From positions 1-64,000 of the forward strand of contig NZ_JBFHJW010000009.1 of the NCBI RefSeq assembly GCF_041595635.1: 64,000 nt of DNA, given 5' to 3'. The translations under genes were made by a program, and so were the position numbers. Shown one piece after another: positions 18,901-27,438 of the stretch (position 1 is its first letter; each line of letters starts with the position of its first letter). The notes beneath the pieces are model-generated. The model was not told the origin of the DNA and made no database searches. It saw nothing but the letters and a program-made list of their open reading frames with translations. This stretch comes from Labilibaculum sp041595635 (GTDB lineage Bacteria; Bacteroidota; Bacteroidia; Bacteroidales; Marinifilaceae).

Positions 18901-19020
18901 GCAATGTATGGTTCTATGGCAATTACTATCATTTTCGGCTTACTGTTTGCAACAGTTCTTACTCTGATTGTAGTGCCTCTGCTTTATGTGATTTTCTACA
19001 GAATCGAAGTAAGTGAATAA
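15979..19020 (+). CDS. RND-family inner-membrane efflux pump
   Basis: 1013 residues, the usual length for AcrB/HAE-type RND pumps. It has an N-terminal membrane helix, a large periplasmic loop, helices 2-7 near 335-560, a second periplasmic loop and helices 8-12 at the C-terminus. The proton-relay motif in helix 4 is GMLVDNAIVV with Asp400 conserved and Asn401 at the second position, a common variant in this family. FLGLIGMVLKNAIVLMDQ near the C-terminus is the matching motif in the second half. It should export hydrophobic or amphipathic compounds using the proton gradient; the substrate is unknown. Confidence 0.92.
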   Translation: MNLTEYSLKNKIVVYFLLLIVLVGGVSSYFSMGKLEDAVFTIKTALVVTQYPGASPHEVEQEVTEVVERAAQSMDNIDEIFSSSYAGLSIVEIELEEKLRSKEMPQVWDILRKKLKDAEGDLPSGAGTPQVIDDYGDVYGMFYAITGDGFTYEELNDYAQYLKQELLPVAQVGKITLFGNRTEVVDVIIKESKKSELGVNPGIIAQAFNSQAEIAAAGNIEINDRYIRVSGNNAFKSLEEIKNTIVQVGEEQFYLKDVAEIKKSFLEPAQGLMKRNKQNAIGLGISTTKGGNVLTLAENINAKLDVIRPNLPLGLEITSVYSEAKEVEKANDGFIVNLIASVAIVVIVLLLFMGLQSGILIGSSLIFSILGTLIIMNMMDISLHRTSLAAIIIAMGMLVDNAIVVTDGALVSLQRGMNRRKAIVDISSSTAIPLLGATFIAILAFLPVFLAPTSAGEICRDLFLVLAISLTLSWLFAMTQTAITNERFLKAPKEIKDPYGSRFYQVFKSFLISSLKRRWMSLAGVIAFLIISIFAFVNLKQAFFTPMEKSYFVIDYWLPEGSSVSKVENDLTIAEKQLFENNPEIVNIVTSISQTPPRYILMAHAENYNTSFGQFLVETHNSEETDELVPKLTEYFNDNYPQARVRVQKYLAGPPIDYKVEGRFIGPDPAVLRDLSEQAKTIMHNTPECGDICDDWRNKVLTWAPHYSQLKGSRCGISRSDLGNTIQQLTSTGLSIGLYRENEEKLPVMLKVDQKAKNSMDAIENTSVWSQTGAYSVPLKEVVDSISLSWENSVIKRYNRQRAITVQCDPADPDMTGTTLLAKVKDQIEAIPLPAGYSLMWDGELKPSVESQEGTGKFFPMAMLLMIFIIVMLFNSVRQSLVVIAIIPLSIIGVGIGLFVTNSAFGFMAIVGFLGLIGMVLKNAIVLMDQININLESEGMQAFPAVVDAAVSRLRPVFLAAITTILGMTPIITDAMYGSMAITIIFGLLFATVLTLIVVPLLYVIFYRIEVSE

Positions 19021-19038
19021 CTTTAAAAACAACTAAAA

Positions 19039-19815
19039 ATGCAAATTGATATAACTGATAAATATTTCTATTGTGAAATAAAAGAGCGTATAACAGTTCT
19101 TTATTTAGATTATAGTTTGATTTTGGAACAGGAAACCTTTGACCATAGAAATCAGCTTTTAGATTTATTAGATCAAATAAATAGTAGTGATGAGATTAAA
19201 ACATTGGTGATAAGTAATGATCATTCTGATTTTAGTCTGGAGAAATATAAAGAGAAATGGAATACTCTATATGAGGATAAAAATTATGAGGACAATATTC
19301 TACGAGTATTCAGAACTTTTAATCAGATACTCCTTCAAATCAAATCGATGAATAAGATTGTTCTTTCAGTCTACTTTAAGCCGGTTAATGTTATGTTGTT
19401 TAGTATGAGTATGGCTGCAGATTTAAGATTTGTTTCGCGTGATTTTTATATAGACAATGACAACTACAACTTTGTAAATATTCCTAAGGGAGGGGCAACA
19501 TTTGTAGAATCGAATCTGATGTATATAAATCCGGTGAAAATGCTTTTTTAGTACGATAAGGTGCACTCATCCGATTTGCTAAAAAAACATATTATTGACG
19601 AAGCGATCAATCAGGAGGAGTTAATGGAAAGGGTTCATAATATCGCTACACGCTACTCTAAGTTCGATTATATTGAGTTTGAAGCGGTAAAAATAGTTCA
19701 GCAAAGCAGAATTCCGAAACTCGATATTCGTTTGCAGAAGGAAAATGACTATTTATTGACTTGTATTAGAAAAAAGAAAAATATAAATGATCGGAAAATA
19801 ACCCGTATCAAATAA
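19039..19815 (+). pseudogene. Crotonase-fold (enoyl-CoA hydratase-like) gene broken by in-frame TAG
   Basis: From the ATG at 19039 the frame runs 170 codons to a TAG at 19549-19551, then continues in the same frame to a TAA at 19813. Read through, it gives 258 residues, the standard crotonase length. The first part matches the core (ALDLR-like segment MAADLRFVSRDF near 131-142, IPKGGATF near 153-160); the second part is the C-terminal helical region starting near KVHSSDLLKKHIIDEA. The oxyanion-hole glycines are not conserved, so classical hydratase chemistry is doubtful. Options are a nonsense mutation, amber readthrough, or two polypeptides with restart at the GTG at 19561. It lies between pump and TolC genes with short gaps on both sides. 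Confidence 0.7.
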
Positions 19816-19826
19816 TTACAAATCCA

Positions 19827-21179
19827 ATGAACAATATTATATCAAAAATATCAATGGTCCTTTTATTTGGGCTGTTGATGATTTTTAAAATAAGTGCACA
19901 AGAAGTTTTAACGCTTCAGCAATGCAAGCGAAAGGCTGTAGATCATAATCAAAAGGTTAAGTCTGCTTTATCTGACTTAAAGTCGAGTGAGGCTTCATTA
20001 AAGCTTAGCAAAAGATCTATGCTCCCAGTTTTGGATTTATCTTCTTCGTATACTTATCTAAGTGATCCGAATCAAATGATTGTTCCGGGCTATGAATTGC
20101 CAACTGTAGATGGTGATCCCAGTGGAGTATATTCGCCCGGAAGTACAACCGATCTGGCTTATGAAAATTCGTACACAGCAAGTATTGGAATGAGTTTGCC
20201 AATTTATATGGGAGGTAAATTGAGATACGCAAATACGCTCTCATCTCTCTCTTTAGCATTGGCTGAGGATAATGTAGATTTAACCAAATCAGAATTGTTG
20301 CTAGATGTAGAAACGAAATATTGGAGTTTGGTATCTTTGAGGGAACAAAAAGGGGTGGTAGAAAAATCCATCGAGCTTTTAACCGATGTGTTAAAAGAAG
20401 TTCGTAATAGATATGAAACTGGTGTTGTTACCAAAAATGAAGTTTTAAAGACTCAGGTAGAATTAAACAATTCGAAGTTGTCACTGATTGAGATTTCGAA
20501 TAATTTGGAGTTGGCAAAAATGAGCTTAAACCAAAGAATTGGGAATGGAATATTATCGTCGATTCAAATTCAGGATTCCATCATTTTTATTCCAGAGAAA
20601 CTGTCTTCTATTTCATTTAGCGAAAATCATTTGAGGAATCGCCCAGAATTAAAAATGCTAAACAATCAGGTAGAGGTATCAAAGGTTGAAAAAAAGCTAG
20701 TAAATGCAGATTATAAACCACAGATTGTGTCTTATGCAAATTATCTTTCTCAAAATCCTAACCATTATATGGAGCAAGAAAATGAGTTCACATTTAATGC
20801 AGGGGTTTCTGTGAGTGTTCCCGTTTTTCATTGGGGTGAGAAGCGGCTTAAAAATGTGCAGAATAAAATGGCCATTCAAAAAGCTGAGCTTAATTTAGAT
20901 GAGAGTACCGAATTAATTGTATTGGAAATTAGACAGGCTATTTTTCGTCTGAAAGAGTCTTTGGTAAAATTGAATTTTACAGAAACATCTATGGAACAAG
21001 CTAACGAGAATTTAAAACTGGAAACAAATCGTTTGATGGAGGGAGTAACAACAACAAGAGACTTGTTAGATGCTCAACTGCAATGGCAGGAATCTCATGC
21101 CGATTATATTAATGCAAAAACAGAGGTGAAAACCAATGAAGCTAAATATTACAAGGCAATTGGTGATCTGAAAATTTAA
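19827..21179 (+). CDS. TolC-family outer-membrane efflux protein
   Basis: 450 residues with a signal peptide (hydrophobic core 11-22, cleavage near KISAQ). It has two TolC repeats: the first begins LTLQQCKRKAVDHNQKVK and the second begins near residue 270 with RPELKMLNNQVEVSKVEKKL. Long amphipathic helices and YETGVVTKNEVLKTQ / LMEGVTTTRDLLDAQ signatures are typical. It forms the outer-membrane channel of the tripartite pump and is the last gene of the operon, followed by a strong terminator. Confidence 0.92.
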   Translation: MNNIISKISMVLLFGLLMIFKISAQEVLTLQQCKRKAVDHNQKVKSALSDLKSSEASLKLSKRSMLPVLDLSSSYTYLSDPNQMIVPGYELPTVDGDPSGVYSPGSTTDLAYENSYTASIGMSLPIYMGGKLRYANTLSSLSLALAEDNVDLTKSELLLDVETKYWSLVSLREQKGVVEKSIELLTDVLKEVRNRYETGVVTKNEVLKTQVELNNSKLSLIEISNNLELAKMSLNQRIGNGILSSIQIQDSIIFIPEKLSSISFSENHLRNRPELKMLNNQVEVSKVEKKLVNADYKPQIVSYANYLSQNPNHYMEQENEFTFNAGVSVSVPVFHWGEKRLKNVQNKMAIQKAELNLDESTELIVLEIRQAIFRLKESLVKLNFTETSMEQANENLKLETNRLMEGVTTTRDLLDAQLQWQESHADYINAKTEVKTNEAKYYKAIGDLKI

Positions 21180-21366
21180 TCTTTGTTGCGACGTAATTTT
21201 TCTATTTTGAGAATGGTGAATTAGAAGTTTGTTATCTAATGAATGCCAGTAGCATAAAGAATGTATTTTTTTAAAGTTTAATAAGCAGCTTCTTATTTGT
21301 TAAGGGCTGCTAATTTTTTGTTCGAATATTAGTTGTTTTAAAAATGAATAGAAAAATTAGAATAAA

Positions 21367-21400
21367 AAAACCGGTCAAACCTATTGGTTTGACCGGTTTT
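21367..21400. terminator. Perfect bidirectional terminator hairpin
   Basis: A 15-bp perfect stem, AAAACCGGTCAAACC (21367-21381) with its complement at 21386-21400, around a TATT loop. It has A-rich flank on the left and T-rich on the right, so it can end both the efflux operon (plus) and tmRNA (minus). Confidence 0.92.
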
Positions 21401-21423
21401 GATTTAATTTGACTATTGTCTAG

Positions 21424-21821
21424 TGGAGCTGCAGGGAATCGAACCCTGGTCCAAACACGCGATCAATAAGCTTTCTACATGTGTAGTGATTTATTAGTTT
21501 TCGAATAAAGTTTAGGAAAGCACACCTGAGACCTTATCTTATCTTCTTAATTTCATCTGTTCCCCGAAGTTTGAATCAGACTAACCCTGAATTGATAGCA
21601 TCCAATTACTTACCGGATCAAGGTGGAACCATAAGCTGGATGTCTCGTCTCTACTCCTAGAGTAGTGATAAAGCTAATCTACTATAATTCGATTAAGCAG
21701 CAAGAGCGTAGTTATTTTCGCCAATTAAAAAGTGTGATATCCGATATTTACGAGCTGGAATAACAACGCTCGACATGCTTACTTACCAATTCATCATGCT
21801 GTCAAAATCCACGTCAGCCCC
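21424..21821 (-). ncRNA. ssrA: tmRNA (transfer-messenger RNA)
   Basis: The 3' end on the minus strand reads as the T-arm and acceptor strand of tmRNA (GGTTCGATTCCC, then CAGCTCC plus A); the 5' end GGGGCTGACG pairs with it as the acceptor stem. CCA is not encoded. The resume frame starts at GGC (21722-21720) and encodes GENNYALAA before TAA (21695-21693), the tag form known from Porphyromonas-like Bacteroidota. Length is about 398 nt. It rescues stalled ribosomes together with SmpB, which is not in this window. Confidence 0.95.
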
Positions 21822-22133
21822 TTGAATCGGCGTAAAATTAATAAAATTCATTCGGTTCGCATGATCTTTTTCATAGAATCCTTCTAAAATTACTTAAAAT
21901 TCTAATTGTGTTTTTGTAATGGGCAGTAAATCAGTGTGTATTGATGTTTTTTGTGGAGAGATAAAAATTAGAATAAGAAAAATCCACAAAAGACATTTGC
22001 TATTGTGTTCCCATTCATAAGTGAAAGTATAAATCCGTAAGCTTATGTATGAAGAATTTTTCATAATTATTAGTATCTTACTATTCACTTATTATCAAGC
22101 AGGAATAATATTTAACGTTTAAAAAAGCATCAA
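21822..22133. other. Intergenic stretch between tmRNA and the dehydrogenase gene
   Basis: 312 AT-rich bases that must hold divergent promoters for tmRNA and the plus-strand dehydrogenase. A TAATTTTA element on the minus strand about 13-20 bases upstream of the tmRNA 5' end is close to the Bacteroidota -7 element. No gene is supported; a 64-codon minus-strand frame lacks coding character. Confidence 0.5.
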
Positions 22134-23366
22134 ATGAACAAGGAAATTAAGATAGGGGTACTTCGGGAAACTAAAAATCCACCGGATAGGAGGGTTGCAA
22201 TACCACCAGTTACATGTAGGCAAATAGCAAATAAGTATCCCAATGTTAGTATTTCGATTCAGCCAAGCGATATTCGGTGTTTTACTGATGCTGAATATCG
22301 GGAACAAGGCTGTTTTCTAACGGATGATTTGCGTGATTGTGATATACTTTTTGGGGTGAAAGAAGTTTCTATTCCTACTTTAATTCCCAATAAAACTTAT
22401 TTGTTTTTTTCTCATACAGCCAAAAAACAGGCCTACAACAGAGAGTTTTTGCGAAAAATTATGGAGCGAAATATTACTCTAATCGATTATGAATATCTAA
22501 AAAATAGGAATAATAAAAGATTGGTTGCTTTTGGTCATTGGGCTGGGGTAATAGGTGCATATAAAGCTTTGCGGGCAAGGGGAATGCGTACTGATTTTTT
22601 TGATCTTCCACCAGCTAGCAATTGCAAGGACATGGAAGAAATGTATCAATATTTGCAAAAAATAGTTCTAAAACCCATAAAAATATTGGTTACTGGTGGT
22701 GGTCGTGTAGCAAAGGGAGCTATGCAAACAATACATGCTTTACGTGTGAAAGAGGTTACGGCTGATGATTTTTTGCACAAAAGCTATCGTGAGCCTGTTG
22801 TTTGTCGAATTGATCCGGAAAATTATGTAGAACGTAAAGATGGAGGTGCTTTTTCTTTTCAGGATTTTTACGATAATCCAGAAGCTTATCAATCATCATT
22901 TAAGCCTTATACTAAAGTGACAGATTTATTCATAGCCTGCCATTTTTGGGATCCCAAATCGCCAAAATTTATAACCGCCGACGATTACAAAGAAAAGGAT
23001 TTTAAGATTTCGGTTATTGCCGATATTAGTTGTGATTTAAATGGGCCAATCGTATCAACACTTAGAGCGTCCACAATTGATTCATCCTTTTATGGTTACG
23101 ACCGTTTTAAAGGAGAAGAAACGATTCCTTTTGTGGATAACAGAAATGTAACTGTTATGGCAGTAGATAATCTTCCAGGAGAATTACCTAGAGATTCTTC
23201 TATTGATTTTGCGGAAGCTTTGTATCAGAATGTTTACGATTGTCTTTTTGTAGATGATCCAGATGGAATTATTGAAAATGCGACTATCGTTAAAAATGGT
23301 AGATTGACATCTAAATTTGCTTATCTGAAGGATTTTGTTGAAGGAAAAGATGGGGATTCACTGTAA
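22134..23366 (+). CDS. Alanine dehydrogenase/saccharopine dehydrogenase-like NAD(P)-dependent oxidoreductase
   Basis: 410 residues. The N-terminal part IGVLRETKNPPDRRVAIPP is the AlaDh/PNT N-domain signature, and ILVTGGGRVAKGAM near residue 184 is the nucleotide-binding loop of the Rossmann domain. The phrases FGHWAGVIGAYKALRARG and DNLPGELPRDSS are typical of the lysine-forming saccharopine dehydrogenase (LYS1-like) branch rather than true alanine dehydrogenase. The reaction is therefore an NAD(P)-linked amino-acid oxidation or reductive amination of uncertain substrate. It is monocistronic and converges with rpe. Confidence 0.8.
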   Translation: MNKEIKIGVLRETKNPPDRRVAIPPVTCRQIANKYPNVSISIQPSDIRCFTDAEYREQGCFLTDDLRDCDILFGVKEVSIPTLIPNKTYLFFSHTAKKQAYNREFLRKIMERNITLIDYEYLKNRNNKRLVAFGHWAGVIGAYKALRARGMRTDFFDLPPASNCKDMEEMYQYLQKIVLKPIKILVTGGGRVAKGAMQTIHALRVKEVTADDFLHKSYREPVVCRIDPENYVERKDGGAFSFQDFYDNPEAYQSSFKPYTKVTDLFIACHFWDPKSPKFITADDYKEKDFKISVIADISCDLNGPIVSTLRASTIDSSFYGYDRFKGEETIPFVDNRNVTVMAVDNLPGELPRDSSIDFAEALYQNVYDCLFVDDPDGIIENATIVKNGRLTSKFAYLKDFVEGKDGDSL

Positions 23367-23407
23367 AAAAAAGGATCAACTTGTTAGTAGACTAGCATAC
23401 CAAGTTA
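23366..23407 (-). terminator. Possible terminator of rpe
   Basis: On the minus strand AACTTG pairs with CAAGTT, with an inner TAGT/ACTA stem. A T8 tract follows five bases after the stem. It is imperfect and the distance from stem to T-tract is larger than usual. Confidence 0.3.
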
Positions 23408-23449
23408 AGTGCTAATTTCTTTCTTTTAAAGGAGAATTGCCATCTTTAT

Positions 23450-24100
23450 TTAAAGGTTCTTTAGCCTTGATATTGTTTGGCTTGGATCATCTGCACCAAA
23501 AACAAAACTACCAGCAACCAAGGCATTCGCTCCTGCTTTTATTAAATTTTTTCCTGTTTCCAGATTTACACCTCCATCAACTTCTATAATTGAGCTTGCA
23601 TTTTTTTCTTTAATGAGCTTCGCTAGTTTCTCAACCTTAGAGTAAGTGTTTTCAATAAAGCTTTGCCCTCCAAAGCCAGGGTTTACACTCATTAGTAAAA
23701 CTAAATCAATATCTGAAATAATATCTTCCAAAACCGATACAGGAGTGTGTGGGTTTAGTGAAACGCCAGCTTTCATGCCATTGTTATGAATGCTTTGAAT
23801 GGTGCGATGAAGGTGTTTACAAGCTTCATAATGAACAGTTAGTAGATCTGCTCCAGCCTTTTTGAAAGCTTCAATGTAACGATCTGGATCGATAATCATC
23901 AAGTGAACATCAAGAGGCTTTGTAGCGATTTTGTTTATTTGCTCTACAACTGGTAGGCCGTAGGATATATTAGGCACAAATACTCCATCCATAATATCTA
24001 AGTGAAACCAATCAGCTTCACTGTTATTAACCATTTCGATATCGGCTTTCAAGTTGGTGAAATCAGCCGCTAGTAAAGAGGGTGAAATTATTGTTTGCAT
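23450..24100 (-). CDS. rpe: Ribulose-phosphate 3-epimerase
   Basis: 216 residues from the ATG at 24100 (MQTIISPSLLAADF). The frame is open further to 24142, but a promoter-like element lies inside that extension and family members start here. TIM-barrel motifs are complete: SPSLLAADF, WFHLDIMDGVFVPNIS with the metal and catalytic Asp, LDVHLMI, LVLLMSVNPGFGGQSF, EVDGGVN and ALVAGSFVF. It interconverts ribulose-5-P and xylulose-5-P in the pentose phosphate pathway; transaldolase elsewhere in the window acts in the same pathway. It lies downstream of rpoD on the same strand, with a 116-base gap. Confidence 0.96.
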   Translation of the reverse strand: MQTIISPSLLAADFTNLKADIEMVNNSEADWFHLDIMDGVFVPNISYGLPVVEQINKIATKPLDVHLMIIDPDRYIEAFKKAGADLLTVHYEACKHLHRTIQSIHNNGMKAGVSLNPHTPVSVLEDIISDIDLVLLMSVNPGFGGQSFIENTYSKVEKLAKLIKEKNASSIIEVDGGVNLETGKNLIKAGANALVAGSFVFGADDPSQTISRLKNL

Positions 24101-24131
24101 CTGTTTGTAGAAGATTTGTTTAAATGTCTTG

Positions 24132-24139
24132 CAAAGATA
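24132..24139 (-). promoter_or_regulatory. Bacteroidota -7 element upstream of rpe
   Basis: The minus strand reads TATCTTTG here, an exact match to TAnnTTTG, 32 bases upstream of the chosen rpe start. No clear -33 TTTG is visible at the usual distance. Confidence 0.4.
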
Positions 24140-24216
24140 CACAAATAAAAAAAGGATAAGCGGATGAAATAGAAATTACCACCGATTCTTACCCTTTTTA
24201 CACCCTAAAATTTATA

Positions 24217-25083
24217 CTATTCTCCTAAATAAGTTTTTAATATTTTGCTGCGGAAAGCGGTTTTCATTCGTTTAATTGCTTTCTCTTTAATTTGGCGAAC
24301 TCTTTCTCGTGTTAGTCCAAATTCTTTTCCAATTTCCTCTAAAGAATAAGGTGGTTTCCCGTTTAAACCAAAATACAAACGAATAATTGATGCTTCGCGT
24401 TTTGATAGTGTTGATAATGAGCGATCTATTTCTTTGCGAAGTGAATCCCTAAGAAGTTTTTTGTCAGGACTTATTTCATCATTACTCAAGAGAATGTCGT
24501 AAAGGGTGTTCTCTTCGTCTGGATTTATTGGCGCATCCATTGATATGTGTCGGCCAGAAGCTTTTAATGCTTCCTTAACATCTTTAGGACTCATTTCTAG
24601 AATAACAGCAATTTCTTCAGGGGATGGTTCTCTTTGATATTCTTGTTCTAATTGAGCAAAAGTTTTATTGATTTTATTAATAGAACCAATTTTATTTAAC
24701 GGTAAACGTACAATCCGGGCTTGCTCAGCCAAAGCTTGTAATATCGATTGCCGAATCCACCAAACTGCATAAGATATGAATTTAAAACCTCTGGTTTCAT
24801 CAAATCTTTGGGCTGCCTTAATCAACCCTAAATTCCCCTCGTTAATTAAATCAGGAAGGCTTAATCCTTGATTCTGGTACTGTTTGGAAACAGAAACGAC
24901 GAATCGTAGATTGCTTTTAATGAGTCTATCAAGAGCTTTTTTATTTCCTTTTTTTATTTCTCGGGCAAGTTTAACTTCTTCATCTGCCGAAATAAGATCT
25001 ACTTTTCCAATTTCATGCAGATATTTGTCCAACGAAGGAGTTTCTCGGTTTGTTACCTGTTTGGTTATTTTTAGCTGTCTCAT
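24217..25083 (-). CDS. rpoD: Primary RNA polymerase sigma factor (RpoD/sigma-70)
   Basis: 288 residues. Region 1.2 begins near residue 17 (SLDKYLHEIGKVDLISADEE), region 2 holds the core-binding and -10 recognition helices (LSLPDLINEGNLGLIKAAQRFDETRGFKFISYAVWWIRQSI), region 3 follows, and region 4 ends with the HTH SLEEIGKEFGLTRERVRQIKEKA. Region 1.1 is absent, as in the short primary sigma factors of Bacteroidota, which recognise TTTG/TAnnTTTG promoters such as those seen in this window. It is divergent from rho. Confidence 0.95.
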   Translation of the reverse strand: MRQLKITKQVTNRETPSLDKYLHEIGKVDLISADEEVKLAREIKKGNKKALDRLIKSNLRFVVSVSKQYQNQGLSLPDLINEGNLGLIKAAQRFDETRGFKFISYAVWWIRQSILQALAEQARIVRLPLNKIGSINKINKTFAQLEQEYQREPSPEEIAVILEMSPKDVKEALKASGRHISMDAPINPDEENTLYDILLSNDEISPDKKLLRDSLRKEIDRSLSTLSKREASIIRLYFGLNGKPPYSLEEIGKEFGLTRERVRQIKEKAIKRMKTAFRSKILKTYLGE

Positions 25084-25395
25084 AGTGGATTTAAATGGTA
25101 TTTATATACGTTAGAACTACTAGCGTTTATACTTAAATATAGCAAAATCATTTTGAAAAAGAAATTTGACTGCGATTTAATGGGTTTATTTTGAGAGAGG
25201 TAAACTTATTTCCCCCATTTGCTTGTAATTTTAATAATAAAAGCAATTATTTTTTGCGGATTATAACTAATTCCGTAATATTGCAATTGAATTCAGATTA
25301 ATTATTCTCATTTAAGAGGTCGAAAGATCAGGTTCCCTATTGTTCTAATACAATATCTATCTAAAAAATCACCCAAAAAATATAAAATATCATTT
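25084..25395. other. Divergent regulatory region between rpoD and rho
   Basis: 312 AT-rich bases between two divergent housekeeping genes. It must contain promoters for both, and the rho side is long enough for an autoregulatory leader, but no clear TTTG/TAnnTTTG pair, hairpin or small gene could be supported. Confidence 0.5.
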
Positions 25396-27207
25396 ATGTA
25401 CGATATTCTTGAATTAAACAAGAAACTTGTGCCTGAATTACGAGAGATCGCTAAAGAACTCAACGTCAAGAAGATTGAGTCTTTTAAGAAACAGGATTTA
25501 ATTTACAGGATCCTTGATCAACAGGCAATTGTAGCTTCAGAAAGAAAAGCACCAGAAAAAAAGCTTTCCGGAAATAAGTCGAAGAGTTCTTCGGCAGAAG
25601 GTAAAGCTGATGAGGGACGATCTAGATCCCTTTTGCACAAAAGAAAAAAAGCAGAACAGCCAAGCAAAGAGGCTGCTGTCGATAGTGCTAATAAAGAGGA
25701 TGTTAAGACAGGTAAAGAACCTGTCAGAAAACTTCGAAGAGAAAAAAGAGTTTCTACAGAAAAAGTTGAACGAGTAGTTGAGAAAAAGGAAGTCAAAGCA
25801 GAAGCTTCTGCTGATGTATCTTCCTCTTCTGAAGAAAACTCAGTGAAAACCGAGCGAAGCCCAAGACCACCAAGAACAACAAGACCAGCAAGAATACCAA
25901 GAGCTGAGCGTCAGGATAAGCCTGAGGGATCGGAAGTAAAAGAAGAGCAGGTTAAAGTTGAAGGTCAGGAAGCTCCTGTGAAATCAGAAAAATCTGAGAA
26001 GATTGAAAGATCAGGAAAAGCCGAAAAATCAGAAAATCCCAATCGAAAAAGATTTGAAAAACGCGAAAAAGAAAAATTATTCGAGTTTGATGGAATAATT
26101 GAGAATTCGGGTGTTTTAGAAATTATGCCTGATGGTTACGGATTCCTTCGTTCTTCAGATTATAATTATTTGAACTCTCCAGATGATATTTATGTATCGC
26201 AGTCGCAAATCAAATTGTTTGGTTTAAAAACTGGAGATACAGTAAATGGAACAATTCGCCCACCAAAAGAAGGTGAGAAATATTTCCCACTGATAAAAGT
26301 AGCTAAAATTAACGGAAGATTGCCTGAGGTAATACGAGATCGTGTTCCTTTTGATCATTTAACTCCTTTATTTCCTGATGAAAAATTTAATTTAACAGGA
26401 AAAGGAATGAATTCTATGGCAACTCGTGTTGTGGATATGTTTGCTCCAATTGGTAAAGGACAAAGAGGTTTAATTGTAGCACAACCAAAAACAGGAAAAA
26501 CTGTTCTTTTAAAGGAGATTGCAAATGCTATTGCGGCTAACAATCCAGAAGCATATATGATCATTTTATTGATTGATGAGCGTCCGGAAGAAGTTACCGA
26601 TATGGCACGAAGCGTAAATGCTGAAGTTATTTCTTCTACGTTTGATGAGCCTGCTGAGCGTCACGTGCGTGTTGCAAATATCGTTCTCGAAAAAGCCAAG
26701 CGTATGGTTGAGTGTGGACACGATGTTGTGATTCTTTTGGATTCAATTACTCGATTGGCACGTGCTTACAATACAGTTTCACCAGCTTCTGGTAAAGTTC
26801 TTTCGGGTGGTGTTGATGCGAACGCATTGCATAAACCTAAACGTTTTTTCGGAGCTGCTCGTAATATCGAGAATGGCGGATCGCTTACTATTTTAGCGAC
26901 AGCCTTAACCGAAACAGGTTCTAAAATGGACGAGGTGATCTTTGAGGAATTTAAAGGAACTGGTAATATGGAACTACAATTGGATCGTAAGTTGTCTAAT
27001 AAACGTATTTACCCAGCGGTTGATATCACGGCTTCAAGTACTCGTCGTGAAGATCTTCTTTTGGACGAAAATCAATTGAATCGAATCTGGATTTTGAGAA
27101 ACTACTTGACGGATATGAACTCAATTGAAGCAATGCAGTTCCTTCAGGATCGTTTGCGAAAAACAAGATCAAACGAAGAATTTTTAATTTCAATGAACGA
27201 TAAGTAG
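25396..27207 (+). CDS. rho: Transcription termination factor Rho with long disordered insertion
   Basis: 603 residues, against about 420 in E. coli. Residues 1-45 are the Rho N-terminal helical domain. Residues about 50-230 are a low-complexity insertion rich in Lys, Glu, Ser and Arg, with short SEKSEK-like repeats. The cold-shock RNA-binding domain follows (235-312, GYGFLRSSDYNYL), then the RecA-like ATPase with Walker A QPKTGKT (363-369), Walker B VVILLDS (444-450) and the GGVDANALHKPKRFFGAARN region. It is a hexameric helicase that ends transcription. The insertion is typical of Bacteroidota Rho, where it has been linked to condensate formation. Confidence 0.96.
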   Translation: MYDILELNKKLVPELREIAKELNVKKIESFKKQDLIYRILDQQAIVASERKAPEKKLSGNKSKSSSAEGKADEGRSRSLLHKRKKAEQPSKEAAVDSANKEDVKTGKEPVRKLRREKRVSTEKVERVVEKKEVKAEASADVSSSSEENSVKTERSPRPPRTTRPARIPRAERQDKPEGSEVKEEQVKVEGQEAPVKSEKSEKIERSGKAEKSENPNRKRFEKREKEKLFEFDGIIENSGVLEIMPDGYGFLRSSDYNYLNSPDDIYVSQSQIKLFGLKTGDTVNGTIRPPKEGEKYFPLIKVAKINGRLPEVIRDRVPFDHLTPLFPDEKFNLTGKGMNSMATRVVDMFAPIGKGQRGLIVAQPKTGKTVLLKEIANAIAANNPEAYMIILLIDERPEEVTDMARSVNAEVISSTFDEPAERHVRVANIVLEKAKRMVECGHDVVILLDSITRLARAYNTVSPASGKVLSGGVDANALHKPKRFFGAARNIENGGSLTILATALTETGSKMDEVIFEEFKGTGNMELQLDRKLSNKRIYPAVDITASSTRREDLLLDENQLNRIWILRNYLTDMNSIEAMQFLQDRLRKTRSNEEFLISMNDK

Positions 27208-27234
27208 TTTACTTTTTGTTCATAAAAAACATAA

Positions 27235-27269
27235 AAAGGGTAGCGATTTCAGTCGCTACCCTTTCTTTT
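27235..27269 (+). terminator. Rho-independent terminator downstream of rho
   Basis: AAAGGGTAGCGA (27235-27246) pairs perfectly with TCGCTACCCTTT (27253-27264) around a 6-base loop, followed by a T-rich stretch. Confidence 0.9.
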
Positions 27270-27438
27270 TGGCTTAAAAAACAAAGGCTAATTTAGAATA
27301 GTTTTTGAATGGGAGAAATTATGAGTTTCAAATGGGAGGTTGAACTTAATTTCTTATTATGAGTGGTTTAGAGTTGTGTTCGATCTTATTTTAAATAAGT
27401 ATAAATTGCAAAATGAAAAGATTTTTGTAATCTCTAGA

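Noticed and set aside
19561..19815. Independent 84-residue gene downstream of the amber codon
   Set aside because: It is in the same frame as the upstream part and matches the C-terminal helical region of a crotonase, so it is better described as part of one broken gene, although restart at GTG cannot be excluded.
21894..22088. 64-codon minus-strand frame next to tmRNA
   Set aside because: It has no signal peptide, motif or ribosome site, and its composition matches AT-rich intergenic DNA.
24101..24142. Longer rpe start at 24142
   Set aside because: It adds non-family residues and contains an exact TATCTTTG -7 element; MQTIISPSLLAADF at 24100 is the conserved start.
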